From positions 1 to 37,388 of the forward strand of contig USSF01000016.1 in the NCBI GenBank assembly GCA_900557405.1: DNA of 37,388 nt. The letters are read 5' to 3'. The stretch is from an uncultured Prevotella sp. GTDB taxonomy: Bacteria; Bacteroidota; Bacteroidia; Bacteroidales; Bacteroidaceae. Positions 1 through 6,230 of the stretch are shown in pieces. The notes below the pieces were generated by a model, which saw only the letters and a program-made list of their open reading frames with translations, did not search any database and was not told the origin of the DNA. How positions within the stretch are numbered: position 1 is the stretch's first letter; every line of letters begins with the position of its first letter. The translations under genes and the position numbers were made by a program.

Positions 1-1
1 A

Positions 2-91
2 TTTGAACAGACAGAGAGTGAGTATTTCTTCCATTGGCAGATCATGCGAGAGCTGCGTGAAGAAATACAAGAGTTGGCTGTCAGAGAGTGA
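2..91 (+). CDS. C-terminal end of an unidentified protein entering from the left edge
   Basis: An open frame runs from the window edge to a TGA at 89-91. Its last residues include FEQTESEYFFHWQIM followed by a charged helix ending ELAVRE. I do not recognise the family. The same frame reappears in degraded form at 2099-2338, where the matching residues are interrupted by stop codons, so this reading frame is a genuine coding tail rather than chance. Whether this copy is intact cannot be told because its body lies outside the window. Confidence 0.45.
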   Translation, partial: FEQTESEYFFHWQIMRELREEIQELAVRE

Positions 92-218
92 CTGCCAATC
101 AGTGGGGACTGATAAGTTAAATGTGTGTATCATAGCACAAAAATACCATCTGATTAGTAATTCGAGAAAGACAAAAATGACAAATAGTATATATAAACAA
201 TGGATTTTTTGTCATTAT

Positions 219-250
219 ATTGGCACTTTGGATTTTAAGCAGTAATTTTG
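219..250 (+). promoter_or_regulatory. Probable Bacteroidetes promoter of the Abi gene
   Basis: The -7 motif TAATTTTG (243-250) fits TAnnTTTG. An ATTG at 219-222 lies 20 bp upstream as a weak -33 box. The -7 box ends only 6 bp before the ATG at 257, so the transcript would be leaderless or nearly so. Confidence 0.45.
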
Positions 251-256
251 CAGATT

Positions 257-1150
257 ATGAATCAGAACTTAAAGTTTGCCACTAATATAGAAGAACAAAT
301 CACCAAACTTGTTGAGAGAGGAATGGTGATAGAGGACATAGAGAAAGCCAAAGAAAACCTGTTGGATATAGGATATTTCCGATTAGGTTTTTACTGGTTT
401 CCTTTTGAGAAATCATACCCACGTAAACAAAAAAGAGACCATATATTTAAAGATGGAACGAAGATTGACTATGCAATTCAGTTGTATTATTTTGACTTTG
501 ATTTGCGTAATTCTTTTCTCCGTTACATAAGTCGTGTAGAAATAAACTTCAGAACGAAGTTGATTTATATGGCTTCAAACAAGTATAAGGAGGATCCTTT
601 TTGGTATGTTAACAGCAAATATGTTGAGAAGAGTTTCTTGAATAGTAAAGCCTTTCAAGATGCCATTCGTGATGCAAATACAGAAACGATTGTAAAACAA
701 GACTTGAACAGATATTCCAGAAGCCACGCTCCTGCATGGAAAGTTCTTGAATATTTATCTTTTGGAGTAGTCATATCTCTGTTTGACAATCTTAAGGATG
801 GTGGATTAAAACATGCAATATCAATGGAATATGGTATGGGGTCTTCCACTCAGTTCTCCAACTATATGAATACCATTCGTCGTTTGAGGAATTTCTGCGC
901 CCATGGCAAAGTCCTTTACGATACAAATCTTCCTGTAGCAATAAGTAATGGACCTGCAGGAGATTTGGGCAGTCGTAAGACCATGCTATCCGGAGCATAT
1001 TATATACTGAAGTATATCCTCGGTAAGGTGTCAACCAACCGTCAGCGAGATTTAGTAGACGATATGCGTAGGGCATTTGACAATGTTGAATTTGATATCG
1101 TAAAGAAGATAATTTGTGATAATTCAGGATTTGACATTAACACGTTATAA
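257..1150 (+). CDS. Abi family (AbiD/AbiF-like, Abi_2) abortive infection protein
   Basis: This 297-aa protein looks like the Abi_2 family of phage abortive-infection proteins, which belong to the HEPN superfamily of suspected RNases. The evidence is the N-terminal YFRLGFYWFPF block, the central PAWKVLEYLSFG block (about residues 159-170) and a late RNFCAHG element (residues 211-217), which gives the HEPN R-x4-H motif (R211, H216). It stands alone, without an obvious antitoxin, in a patch of gene remnants typical of defence-gene turnover. I chose the ATG at 257; an upstream TTG at 248 adds three residues but falls inside the -7 promoter motif. Family assignment is fairly secure; anti-phage activity and RNase activity are inferred from the family. 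Confidence 0.85.
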   Translation: MNQNLKFATNIEEQITKLVERGMVIEDIEKAKENLLDIGYFRLGFYWFPFEKSYPRKQKRDHIFKDGTKIDYAIQLYYFDFDLRNSFLRYISRVEINFRTKLIYMASNKYKEDPFWYVNSKYVEKSFLNSKAFQDAIRDANTETIVKQDLNRYSRSHAPAWKVLEYLSFGVVISLFDNLKDGGLKHAISMEYGMGSSTQFSNYMNTIRRLRNFCAHGKVLYDTNLPVAISNGPAGDLGSRKTMLSGAYYILKYILGKVSTNRQRDLVDDMRRAFDNVEFDIVKKIICDNSGFDINTL

Positions 1151-1190
1151 GAAAAAAATTTGTTTAGTTGATAAACAAAGATATAAAAAG

Positions 1191-1221
1191 TTTGTTATTT
1201 CAGAAATTCGTTGTATCTTTG
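1191..1221 (+). promoter_or_regulatory. Strong Bacteroidetes promoter for a possible small RNA
   Basis: TTTG (1191-1194), 19 bp, then TATCTTTG (1214-1221) matches the Bacteroidetes -33/-7 consensus exactly in both sequence and spacing. No convincing coding sequence starts downstream; an intrinsic terminator follows about 70 bp later. Confidence 0.65.
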
Positions 1222-1226
1222 CAACG

Positions 1227-1321
1227 GATTAAGCCAGTGCACTTGATATGCTATATGCTATCATACTGCACTATAAAAGAAACTGACAAGGGGATTGGCA
1301 ATGCCAACCCCTTATTTTTTT
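1227..1321 (+). ncRNA. Candidate small RNA, about 90-95 nt
   Basis: The interval runs from the predicted start site of a consensus promoter to a hairpin followed by a T run. No plausible ORF lies inside it. It could be a regulatory RNA, a leftover promoter-terminator pair of a decayed gene, or an attenuated leader. The 5' end is estimated from the promoter position. Confidence 0.35.
1290..1321 (+). terminator. Intrinsic terminator
   Basis: GGGG plus TTGGC pair with GCCAA plus CCCC, with one bulged A and a short loop, followed by TTATTTTTTT. The T run is only on the plus-strand side, so it terminates rightward transcription. Confidence 0.7.
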
Positions 1322-1323
1322 GT

Positions 1324-1554
1324 TTAGAAAAAGTAGCCTCCAGCTTGCTTTTTATTTTTATATCCATGGTTATCAAAGAGTCTGGCGGTGTCAGATTGTT
1401 TCCAGTTTTGGAAAAGGTCTTTGTTGCTTGTTCGTATAAAATTGACGGCATCGATGATGGATGGTATGGGGAATTCGCCCGTTCTCAGTATTGAGAACTC
1501 TATTTCACGAATACGGTTGCTTAATTTCAGAAATGAGTTTGGAGTATGATTTTT
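1324..1554 (-). pseudogene. Truncated C-terminal remnant of an unidentified protein
   Basis: An open minus-strand frame of 76 residues ends at TAA (1324-1326) and is closed upstream by an in-frame TAA at 1555-1557, with no start codon at its beginning. The residues (for example RIREIEFSILRTGEFPIP, then a tail ending QAGGYFF) look like a natural globular protein end rather than random sequence. I cannot name the family. It appears to be the 3' end of a gene whose body was deleted. Confidence 0.4.
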
Positions 1555-1839
1555 TTAAACGATTAAACTATGGGACTGCAATTTAGAAGAAGCATAAAGA
1601 TAGCTTATTCAAAATTTATTGGAAATGATGTCGTAGACATATTTATACATAGACAATCTATAGAGGAAGAAGTCACCTAACAATTTAGGATATATTATTA
1701 AAGCGTAAAGAATAAAAGAAATTCTTGATATAATACCATAATTCTATGTAGAGATGATAGATTTATATTATCTCTACATATTTAACCCTTACAGTAGTGT
1801 AGAAAACTTTTGCAATGTTTTCTACTTAAAATAAGTTAA
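1555..1839. other. AT-rich spacer with no convincing gene
   Basis: It contains a 36-codon plus-strand ORF (1570-1680) starting MGLQFRRSIKI, which vaguely recalls the first residues of DUF4236 proteins, but the rest does not follow that family. Nothing else is supported. Confidence 0.4.
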
Positions 1840-2022
1840 TTTAGTATTAATACATTTCTGCATATAATTAGATTTGAGTACTCTCATGAAGGACTTATTC
1901 CAGATTGGAAGTCAGACTATGCAGAAATGTGCGACCACTTCATATACGGTACTAAACTATCGTTTGCAGAACTTATAGACCGTATGAAAGAATTACAAGA
2001 ACGATTTAGGAAAATAAAATAA
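1840..2022 (+). pseudogene. C-terminal remnant, possibly of an AbiEii-type nucleotidyltransferase
   Basis: The frame from about 1840 to the TAA at 2020-2022 encodes a tail including PDWKSDYAEMCDHFIYG followed by LSFAELIDRMKELQERF. The pattern D-x2-xM-x3-FIYG then SF-x2-LI-x-R/M-x-ELQERF resembles the C-terminal end of Bacteroidetes AbiEii/AbiGii-type toxins, but this is from memory of the family and is tentative. No start codon or N-terminal domain is present, and a TAA closes the frame at 1837-1839. Confidence 0.4.
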
Positions 2023-2098
2023 AGGAGGGTCTACATATACACCTCAATCCCATTCACCTCAAAAATACACACGTCTCGAAGCTGCCGGATTTTGTTGG

Positions 2099-2338
2099 AG
2101 TCCTACAGCTTCATTCGTCTTGTGCCTTTTGATAAGGCGGGCTGAGGCTTGCACCGACTTTGTAGAAGTCATGTTTGATGGAGATGCAGCGGTGTATCAT
2201 GTCTGACGAAGACCTCGCTGTTAGAATGGCAAAGGAGAGTAGCCCAGTCCATTTGAATAGGCAGAGAGTGAGGTTTTCTTCCATCGCCCTGTCTTGGGAG
2301 AGGAGAGAGAAGAAAAAGAGGTGTTGGCGGTCAGATAG
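2099..2338 (+). pseudogene. Decayed copy of the gene whose end is at 2-91
   Basis: One frame continues through TGA at 2204 and TAG at 2222, 2240 and 2258 to a final TAG at 2336-2338. Between the stops it reads protein-like, for example DFVEVMFDGDAAVYHV, then NGKGE, PSPFE and AESEVFF. The stretch after 2249 matches the frame at 2-91 at the DNA level (shared GCAGAGAGTGAG and TTTCTTCCAT), with a CAG at 8-10 replaced by TAG here. Four internal stops make a functional product unlikely. Confidence 0.5.
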
Positions 2339-2370
2339 AGACAGTCTTTCCTTGGGTAGGGATAAATTGA

Positions 2371-2405
2371 AAATGCTTCCATACTGCGAAAGTACGGAAG
2401 CATTT
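2371..2405. other. Hairpin, possible terminator
   Basis: Two 15-nt arms (AAATGCTTCCATACT and its complement) pair at 14 of 15 positions around a GCGAA loop. Neither side has a clean T run, though the minus side is followed by TTTTCAATTTAT, so it may terminate leftward transcription past 2431. Confidence 0.45.
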
Positions 2406-2430
2406 AGGTTGGGGAAAAGACAAGGGGTGG

Positions 2431-2625
2431 CTATTGTTCTTGTCTAATTTCTATGGTAGCATATTTCTTTATTGTTTCAACTGCCATTTCTGAATAGTCG
2501 TTTAGTAAATCATCAACATTCAAGATATAGTATTTTTGACTTTCAGAATGCACTTTATATATTTCGACAAACGAAATAATGTCATTTATTGTATTGGTTG
2601 TTTGATTTGTTATTCCTTTTTCCAT
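2431..2625 (-). CDS. Small hypothetical protein, 64 aa
   Basis: The ORF starts at an ATG and has ordinary composition, with an acidic, helix-prone sequence (IINDIISFVEIY-like segments, then VDDLLNDYSEMAVETIKKYA). There is no signal peptide or membrane segment. I do not recognise it. It is flanked by gene remnants, so it may itself be a fragment; the hairpin at 2371-2405 lies just downstream. Confidence 0.35.
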   Translation of the reverse strand: MEKGITNQTTNTINDIISFVEIYKVHSESQKYYILNVDDLLNDYSEMAVETIKKYATIEIRQEQ

Positions 2626-2650
2626 TATTATATTTAATTGCTCATCCCAA

Positions 2651-2860
2651 TTGTCAAAAAATAGATACTATGGCTGTGACTCTTTGGAACAGATAGTCTT
2701 TCCTGCAACATTGAAAATGTTGGGACAAGAAAGTTGTTCCTACATATCAGAATTAAAACGTATATATTGTATGGTCTCCGAACCTCCTGTATGCGAGGAA
2801 AGCACCCTTAATCAAACAGGGAGAACGGACGCATATATATTATTAATGGGAAAAAGGTAA
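2651..2860 (+). pseudogene. Fragment of a BspA-like leucine-rich-repeat (LRR_5) protein
   Basis: The frame encodes one and a half LRR_5 units: YYGCDSLEQIVFPATLKMLG, then a degraded repeat with LKRIYCMVSEPPVCEESTL, the cysteine/proline pattern that usually ends these repeat arrays. BspA-type proteins are large secreted surface proteins of Bacteroidales. Here there is no signal peptide, no array and only a TTG start, so this is a relic of a larger gene. A strong terminator follows at 2894. Confidence 0.6.
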
Positions 2861-2893
2861 TATCTACAACTCATTAAAAAGAAAAAATATTAG

Positions 2894-2936
2894 AAAGGAA
2901 TTATGGAAAGCGATATTTGCCCATAATTCCTTTTAT
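2894..2936. terminator. Bidirectional intrinsic terminator
   Basis: A perfect 13-bp stem (AAAGGAATTATGG at 2894-2906 with its complement at 2921-2933) is followed on the plus side by TTATTTTTAT and on the minus side by an AT-rich run. It would end the leftward lipoprotein gene at 2972 and any rightward transcript over the LRR fragment. Confidence 0.75.
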
Positions 2937-2971
2937 TTTTATATGCCCCCACCGACTCCAATTGGATATAA

Positions 2972-3664
2972 TCAAAGCTGTACGACCGGTTTCCAGAAAT
3001 CGCTAATTTGATTAAGTTTCAAGTTCCTCTTCCAAACATTAGCTTTAATAAAATGCTCTTCATAAACAACCCTGTCTCGCTCTGGATAAATGTTCCCTTT
3101 CCAATATTGCCTCAATTCGGCAACCTTAATGAGATGTCCATTGGTGCATACATATTTTGCATATTCATTCTCTGCGGAAGAAACATGCCCTCTTGAAAGA
3201 ATACATTTGTATTTGTCGCTGATTATGGGGTTTGGAATATCTTTGAATTCTTCTATTTTGTCATAATGCTCAGTTTTAGGATTCCACACGCAGGCATCAA
3301 AATATTCTGTGGCAGAAGCTCCAAAGCTGCCCAAATAAAACAATACGTCTTCTTTTATACCGTCAAAATTTATGTCCGCCAATATGCAACTATCAATACG
3401 TTCTCCATTTGGTACAAGATCATCGTCTTCAGGATATTTGTATCCGAAGCGATGAATGGTCTTGTCGCCACGTTTTATAATCACGCCATAATCAACATCG
3501 TCAACCTCATGCTCTATCATAAGGCTTAGAGTGTCGTCATTACTTCTCCTAGAAGAATCAGAAGTTGCTTCTTTCTGTGGAACACATTTCGCTTTATTCT
3601 TATTGCATCCCCATACTACAAGAAAACTACAAAAAACGAGTAGAATAAAAACTGCCTTTTTCAT
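2972..3664 (-). CDS. Secreted lipoprotein, XAC2610/FG-GAP-like
   Basis: The 230-aa product starts MKKAVFILLVFCSFLVVWGC, a type II signal peptide with a lipobox ending at Cys20, so it is predicted to be lipid-anchored. The middle contains ADINFDGIKEDVLFYLGSFG, a calcium-loop-like D-x-N-x-DG-x2-D motif, followed by YFDACVWNPKTEHYDKIEEF; this combination resembles XAC2610-related and FG-GAP proteins of unknown role. An upstream ATG would add 22 residues, but MKK at 3664 gives the correct signal peptide and lies 23 bp from the promoter. It is monocistronic, ending at the terminator at 2894. Confidence 0.75.
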   Translation of the reverse strand: MKKAVFILLVFCSFLVVWGCNKNKAKCVPQKEATSDSSRRSNDDTLSLMIEHEVDDVDYGVIIKRGDKTIHRFGYKYPEDDDLVPNGERIDSCILADINFDGIKEDVLFYLGSFGASATEYFDACVWNPKTEHYDKIEEFKDIPNPIISDKYKCILSRGHVSSAENEYAKYVCTNGHLIKVAELRQYWKGNIYPERDRVVYEEHFIKANVWKRNLKLNQISDFWKPVVQL

Positions 3665-3687
3665 ACTTCTTTTTATTTTTATTGCGA

Positions 3688-3721
3688 CAAAGATACAGAG
3701 TTTCTTTTTATTTTCTGCAAA
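3688..3721 (-). promoter_or_regulatory. Promoter of the lipoprotein gene
   Basis: Read on the minus strand: TTTG (3721-3718), 22 bp, TATCTTTG (3695-3688). The -7 motif is perfect; the spacer is slightly longer than the usual 19-21 bp. Confidence 0.55.
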
Positions 3722-3760
3722 AATTAGCAATTATCTTACTCCACCAATAGCAATTGGATA

Positions 3761-3918
3761 TTAATCGTAATGTGGGAACTTCTCGCAGCCGATGTAGAGG
3801 GTGTCGAAGGCATCGGTGCCATCGGTGCGGTGTCCGAGAAGGTATTCTTCGGACTCCGGCTGCTTCTCCATAGACTTGTTCTTGCGGAAGCCGTTGCGTC
3901 CCCACTCCACTCCTGATC
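3761..3918 (-). pseudogene. C-terminal remnant of an unidentified protein
   Basis: The minus-strand frame reads GVEWGRNGFRKNKSMEKQPE, then YLLGHRTDGTDAFDTLYIGC and a short tail ending HYD, to a TAA at 3761-3763. The frame is closed upstream by a stop before 3918 and has no start. The composition looks like a natural protein end but I do not recognise the family. Confidence 0.4.
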
Positions 3919-3940
3919 TATCAAATCATCAAATTTGAGT

Positions 3941-3972
3941 ATTGCACGGAAGTTGAAAGTGAACTAATTTTG
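3941..3972 (+). promoter_or_regulatory. Probable promoter of the flavodoxin operon
   Basis: TAATTTTG at 3965-3972 fits the -7 motif; an ATTG at 3941-3944 lies 20 bp upstream. The predicted 5' leader is about 55 nt, and the sequence before the ATG is A-rich without a Shine-Dalgarno site, normal for Bacteroidetes. Confidence 0.5.
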
Positions 3973-4032
3973 CAGCGGTGAAAGAAACCAGAAATTAAAG
4001 CACTTATTTTTAACAAAAAACTACTGAAGATC

Positions 4033-4530
4033 ATGAAGAAGACTGTAATCATCTATGGCTCAAGCACCGGAACATGCGAAGACCTGGCTGCAAGAATTGG
4101 AGCGAAACTGGGCGTTGACAACATCATCAACGTGACAGACCTCGACAGCAACGTTATTGCCGACAACGACAACCTCATCCTCGGCACATCCACATGGGGT
4201 GCAGGCGAGGTGCAGGACGACTGGTACGACGGCATCAAAACGATCAAGAGCACTGACCTTGGCGGCAAGACGGTTGCCCTATTCGGCTGTGGCGACTCCG
4301 AGTCTTATTCCGACACATTCGTCGGCGGAATGGCAGAGATTTACAACGCAGCCAAGGAGGCCGGGGCTGATGTCATCGGAGCTGTGGCGACAGACGGCTA
4401 TACTTTCGACGATTCGGAAGCTGTAGTCGACGGGAAGTTCGTGGGACTCGCCCTTGACGAAGTGAACGAGGACGACAAGACGGACGGACGCATCGACGCC
4501 TGGATAGCAGAAATCCAACCTGCCCTCTAA
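4033..4530 (+). CDS. fldA: Flavodoxin (long-chain, FldA type)
   Basis: This 165-aa protein is an FMN-binding electron carrier of the cytoplasm. The phosphate loop SSTGTCEDLA is at residues 10-19, the TSTWGAG isoalloxazine loop near residue 52, and GCGDSESYSDTF near residue 86 supplies the second flavin-stacking loop; an insert before the last strand is typical of long-chain flavodoxins. Length and motifs are standard and nothing is missing. It is followed after 52 bp by a DUF2023 gene, probably in one transcript. In Bacteroidetes flavodoxin can serve as a low-iron replacement for ferredoxin; no iron-responsive site is obvious here. Confidence 0.95.
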   Translation: MKKTVIIYGSSTGTCEDLAARIGAKLGVDNIINVTDLDSNVIADNDNLILGTSTWGAGEVQDDWYDGIKTIKSTDLGGKTVALFGCGDSESYSDTFVGGMAEIYNAAKEAGADVIGAVATDGYTFDDSEAVVDGKFVGLALDEVNEDDKTDGRIDAWIAEIQPAL

Positions 4531-4582
4531 TCGCGACACCTGTTCTTAATATCACAATTTATTAAAAAACAATTTCTCAATC

Positions 4583-4990
4583 ATGCAAGAATCCACACTA
4601 TTACCTGTAGACATGAAGGTTCTGATGAACCACATCTACGAATACAAGAAGGGGGTGCGCCAAATGGTACTCTTCACTTTCAACAAGAAATACGAGGATT
4701 TTGCCATACGCAGACTGGAAAGCCAGAACATCAAGTATATCATCCAGCCTGTAGGCAACGATCGACTGAATCTGTATTTCGGCAAAGAGGAGTGTCTCAA
4801 CGCGATACGCATGATTGTGACACGGTCTCTCAACCTGCTCACTCCCGAAGAGGATTTCATGCTCGGCGCAATGCTTGGCTATGACATCTGCTCGCAATGC
4901 GAGAGATACTGTGAACGCAAGAACAGATGCAACGGGAAGGCACACTCGGTTTCAGACAATAATGTATACAACAGACAAACCGCCATTTAG
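4583..4990 (+). CDS. DUF2023 family protein, flavodoxin-linked
   Basis: The 135-aa protein matches the DUF2023 style: [20 protein letters not shown] near the start, then an [14 protein letters not shown] segment and a helix. After the domain comes a cysteine cluster, [14 protein letters not shown] (about residues 106-119), which could bind metal or an Fe-S cluster; that is inference. In Bacteroidetes this family commonly sits beside flavodoxin, as here, suggesting a shared role in redox or iron-limited metabolism. No experimental function is known to me. The start at 4583 is used because it is close to the flavodoxin stop; an internal Met12 ([11 protein letters not shown]) is an equally plausible family-like start. 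Confidence 0.85.
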   Translation: MQESTLLPVDMKVLMNHIYEYKKGVRQMVLFTFNKKYEDFAIRRLESQNIKYIIQPVGNDRLNLYFGKEECLNAIRMIVTRSLNLLTPEEDFMLGAMLGYDICSQCERYCERKNRCNGKAHSVSDNNVYNRQTAI

Positions 4991-5018
4991 GGGAATGCAG
5001 CTGAAACGGCTGCATCCC
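4991..5018 (+). terminator. Hairpin after the flavodoxin operon
   Basis: GGG plus ATGCAGC pair with GCTGCAT plus CCC with one bulged A and a 7-nt loop, starting directly after the stop codon. The T-rich stretch lies about 25 bp further on (5044-5062), so termination is plausible but not canonical. Confidence 0.45.
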
Positions 5019-5063
5019 TCTGAAGAATGACGAAGCAATTCTGTTTTTATTTGTTTTTTTTTC

Positions 5064-5144
5064 TTATCTTTATATAAGATAAGCGGCATCTCAGCATAAC
5101 AATCAAGCAAGCTTGTTGTTCTACATTCGATTTGCATTATCTTT
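5064..5144 (+). repeat. 81-bp promoter-associated repeat, copy A
   Basis: This is 77/81 identical, without gaps, to the reverse complement of 9900-9980. It includes two inverted repeats (TTATCTT with AAGATAA; AACAA...AAGCTT...TTGTT) and ends in the -7 box of the downstream gene. In both places it lies upstream of a gene in the same orientation relative to that gene. Confidence 0.85.
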
Positions 5145-5145
5145 G
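5116..5145 (+). promoter_or_regulatory. Promoter of the MBL-fold hydrolase gene
   Basis: TTG at 5116-5118 (GTTG as a -33 box from 5115), 19 bp, then TATCTTTG at 5138-5145. The ATG at 5154 is 9 bp beyond the -7 box, giving a leader of only a few nucleotides. Confidence 0.6.
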
Positions 5146-5153
5146 CAACTAAT

Positions 5154-5966
5154 ATGACAAGAGAAAAAGAGATTATAATGCTGGGCACGGGGAGTGCCAC
5201 GGTGACGAAGTGCTACAACACGTGTTTCATTGTCAGGGAGGATGACGACATGCTCATGGTAGACGCCGGCGGCGGCAATGGGATTCTGGGGCAGCTGCAG
5301 AAGGCCGGGGTCGGCATCGGCGAGATACATAACCTCTACGTGACGCATGCGCATACGGACCACATCCTGGGCGTAATATGGATTGTGAGGATGGTGATGC
5401 AGAAGGCGCTTGCAGGGAAATACTGCGGTGTATTGAATGTGTACGGACATGAGAAGGTGGTGCGCGTGATAACGGAGATTTGCCGGATGACGCTACACAA
5501 AAAGTATTTCGCACTCATCGGAAAGGCTATCGTGATGCACGTGCTGGACGACGGCGACGAGTTCTGCGTGGGCGGCATGCGGCTGAAGTGTTTCGACATT
5601 CTTTCGGACAAGGAGAAGCAGTATGGTTTCACCCTGCGGTTCAGCGACGGCGAAAGACTTGTCTGCATGGGCGACGAACCATGCAACGAGGCGACACTGG
5701 GGTATGCGCGCGGGGCAGACTGGCTGATGTGTGAGGCGTTCTGTCTGTATGCCGACAGGGATGTGTTCAAGCCCTACGAGAAGTATCACAGCACGGCGCT
5801 TGATGCCGGGAGGGTGGCTGCTGATACGGGGGTGAAGAACCTCATAATCTACCATACGGAGGATACTGACCTCGCCCACCGCAAAGAACGATACACGGCG
5901 GAAGTGGAACAGAACTACCAGGGCAACGTGTTCGTGCCGGACGATCTGGAAAGGATTATCCTGTAA
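5154..5966 (+). CDS. MBL-fold metallo-hydrolase, RNase Z-like
   Basis: The 270-aa protein has the metallo-beta-lactamase fold: LGTGSA near the N-terminus (residues 10-15), the zinc motif HAHTDH at residues 65-70 (His65, His67, Asp69, His70), a later GDEPCNEAT segment, and HSTALDAGRVAADTGVKNL, which matches the HxTAxxA helix and strand of RNase Z-like enzymes. It resembles the smaller RNase Z-related hydrolases rather than true tRNA 3' endonuclease, so the substrate is unknown. The first ATG gives the complete first beta strand; Met9 would remove it. It is monocistronic and GC-rich compared with the downstream operon. Confidence 0.85.
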   Translation: MTREKEIIMLGTGSATVTKCYNTCFIVREDDDMLMVDAGGGNGILGQLQKAGVGIGEIHNLYVTHAHTDHILGVIWIVRMVMQKALAGKYCGVLNVYGHEKVVRVITEICRMTLHKKYFALIGKAIVMHVLDDGDEFCVGGMRLKCFDILSDKEKQYGFTLRFSDGERLVCMGDEPCNEATLGYARGADWLMCEAFCLYADRDVFKPYEKYHSTALDAGRVAADTGVKNLIIYHTEDTDLAHRKERYTAEVEQNYQGNVFVPDDLERIIL

Positions 5967-6016
5967 CGCCACAGTCCGTTTCTGAATGTAGAGTTTGAAT
6001 AGTCATGGAGAACAGC

Positions 6017-6036
6017 GCTTTTCCTTTTTGAAAAGC
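6017..6036. other. Short hairpin downstream of the hydrolase gene
   Basis: GCTTTTC (6017-6023) pairs with GAAAAGC (6030-6036). A second pair, GCAAAAT (6035-6041) with ATTTTGC (6052-6058), overlaps it, so the two could form alternative structures. Either could be a weak terminator. Confidence 0.3.
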
Positions 6037-6075
6037 AAAATTACAAAATCCATTTTGCATGAACAGCAAAGTGAG

Positions 6076-6097
6076 GCGTTTGCAAGCTTGCAAACGC
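6076..6097. promoter_or_regulatory. Perfect 22-bp palindrome, candidate operator
   Basis: The 11-bp half GCGTTTGCAAG is followed directly by its exact reverse complement. It ends 8 bp before the -33 box of the FtsZ-like operon promoter. There is no loop and no T run after it, so an operator is more likely than a terminator. The regulator is unknown. Confidence 0.6.
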
Positions 6098-6105
6098 GAA
6101 AATCA

Positions 6106-6136
6106 TTTGTACGGTAAATAGAATACTGTAAATTTG
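6106..6136 (+). promoter_or_regulatory. Consensus promoter of the FtsZ-like operon
   Basis: TTTG (6106-6109), 19 bp, TAAATTTG (6129-6136). The sequence and spacing are ideal. The leader to the first gene is about 90 nt and holds a 19-codon ORF (6190-6249) that overlaps the start of the first gene in another frame. Confidence 0.7.
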
Positions 6137-6230
6137 TCGGCATGAAAGTTTAACTAAACATTTGTTTCCGTAGGGAGGGTATAACAATAATGCCTCAACA
6201 CGGGAATATATCACAAAAAAACATGCAGAA

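Noticed and set aside
1555..1700. 36-codon ORF starting MGLQFRRSIKI as a DUF4236 gene.
   Set aside because: Only the first ten residues are suggestive; the rest does not fit and the length is far too short.
2162..2338. A coding frame crossing one TGA and three TAG codons, suggesting stop-codon recoding.
   Set aside because: Neighbouring genes end normally at TAG and TGA, and the paralogous frame at 2-91 has CAG where this one has TAG. Decay is the simpler explanation.
5336..5972. Minus-strand ORFs of 144-159 aa opposite the MBL-fold gene.
   Set aside because: They are antisense to a gene with an intact zinc motif and have no protein-like pattern or promoter.
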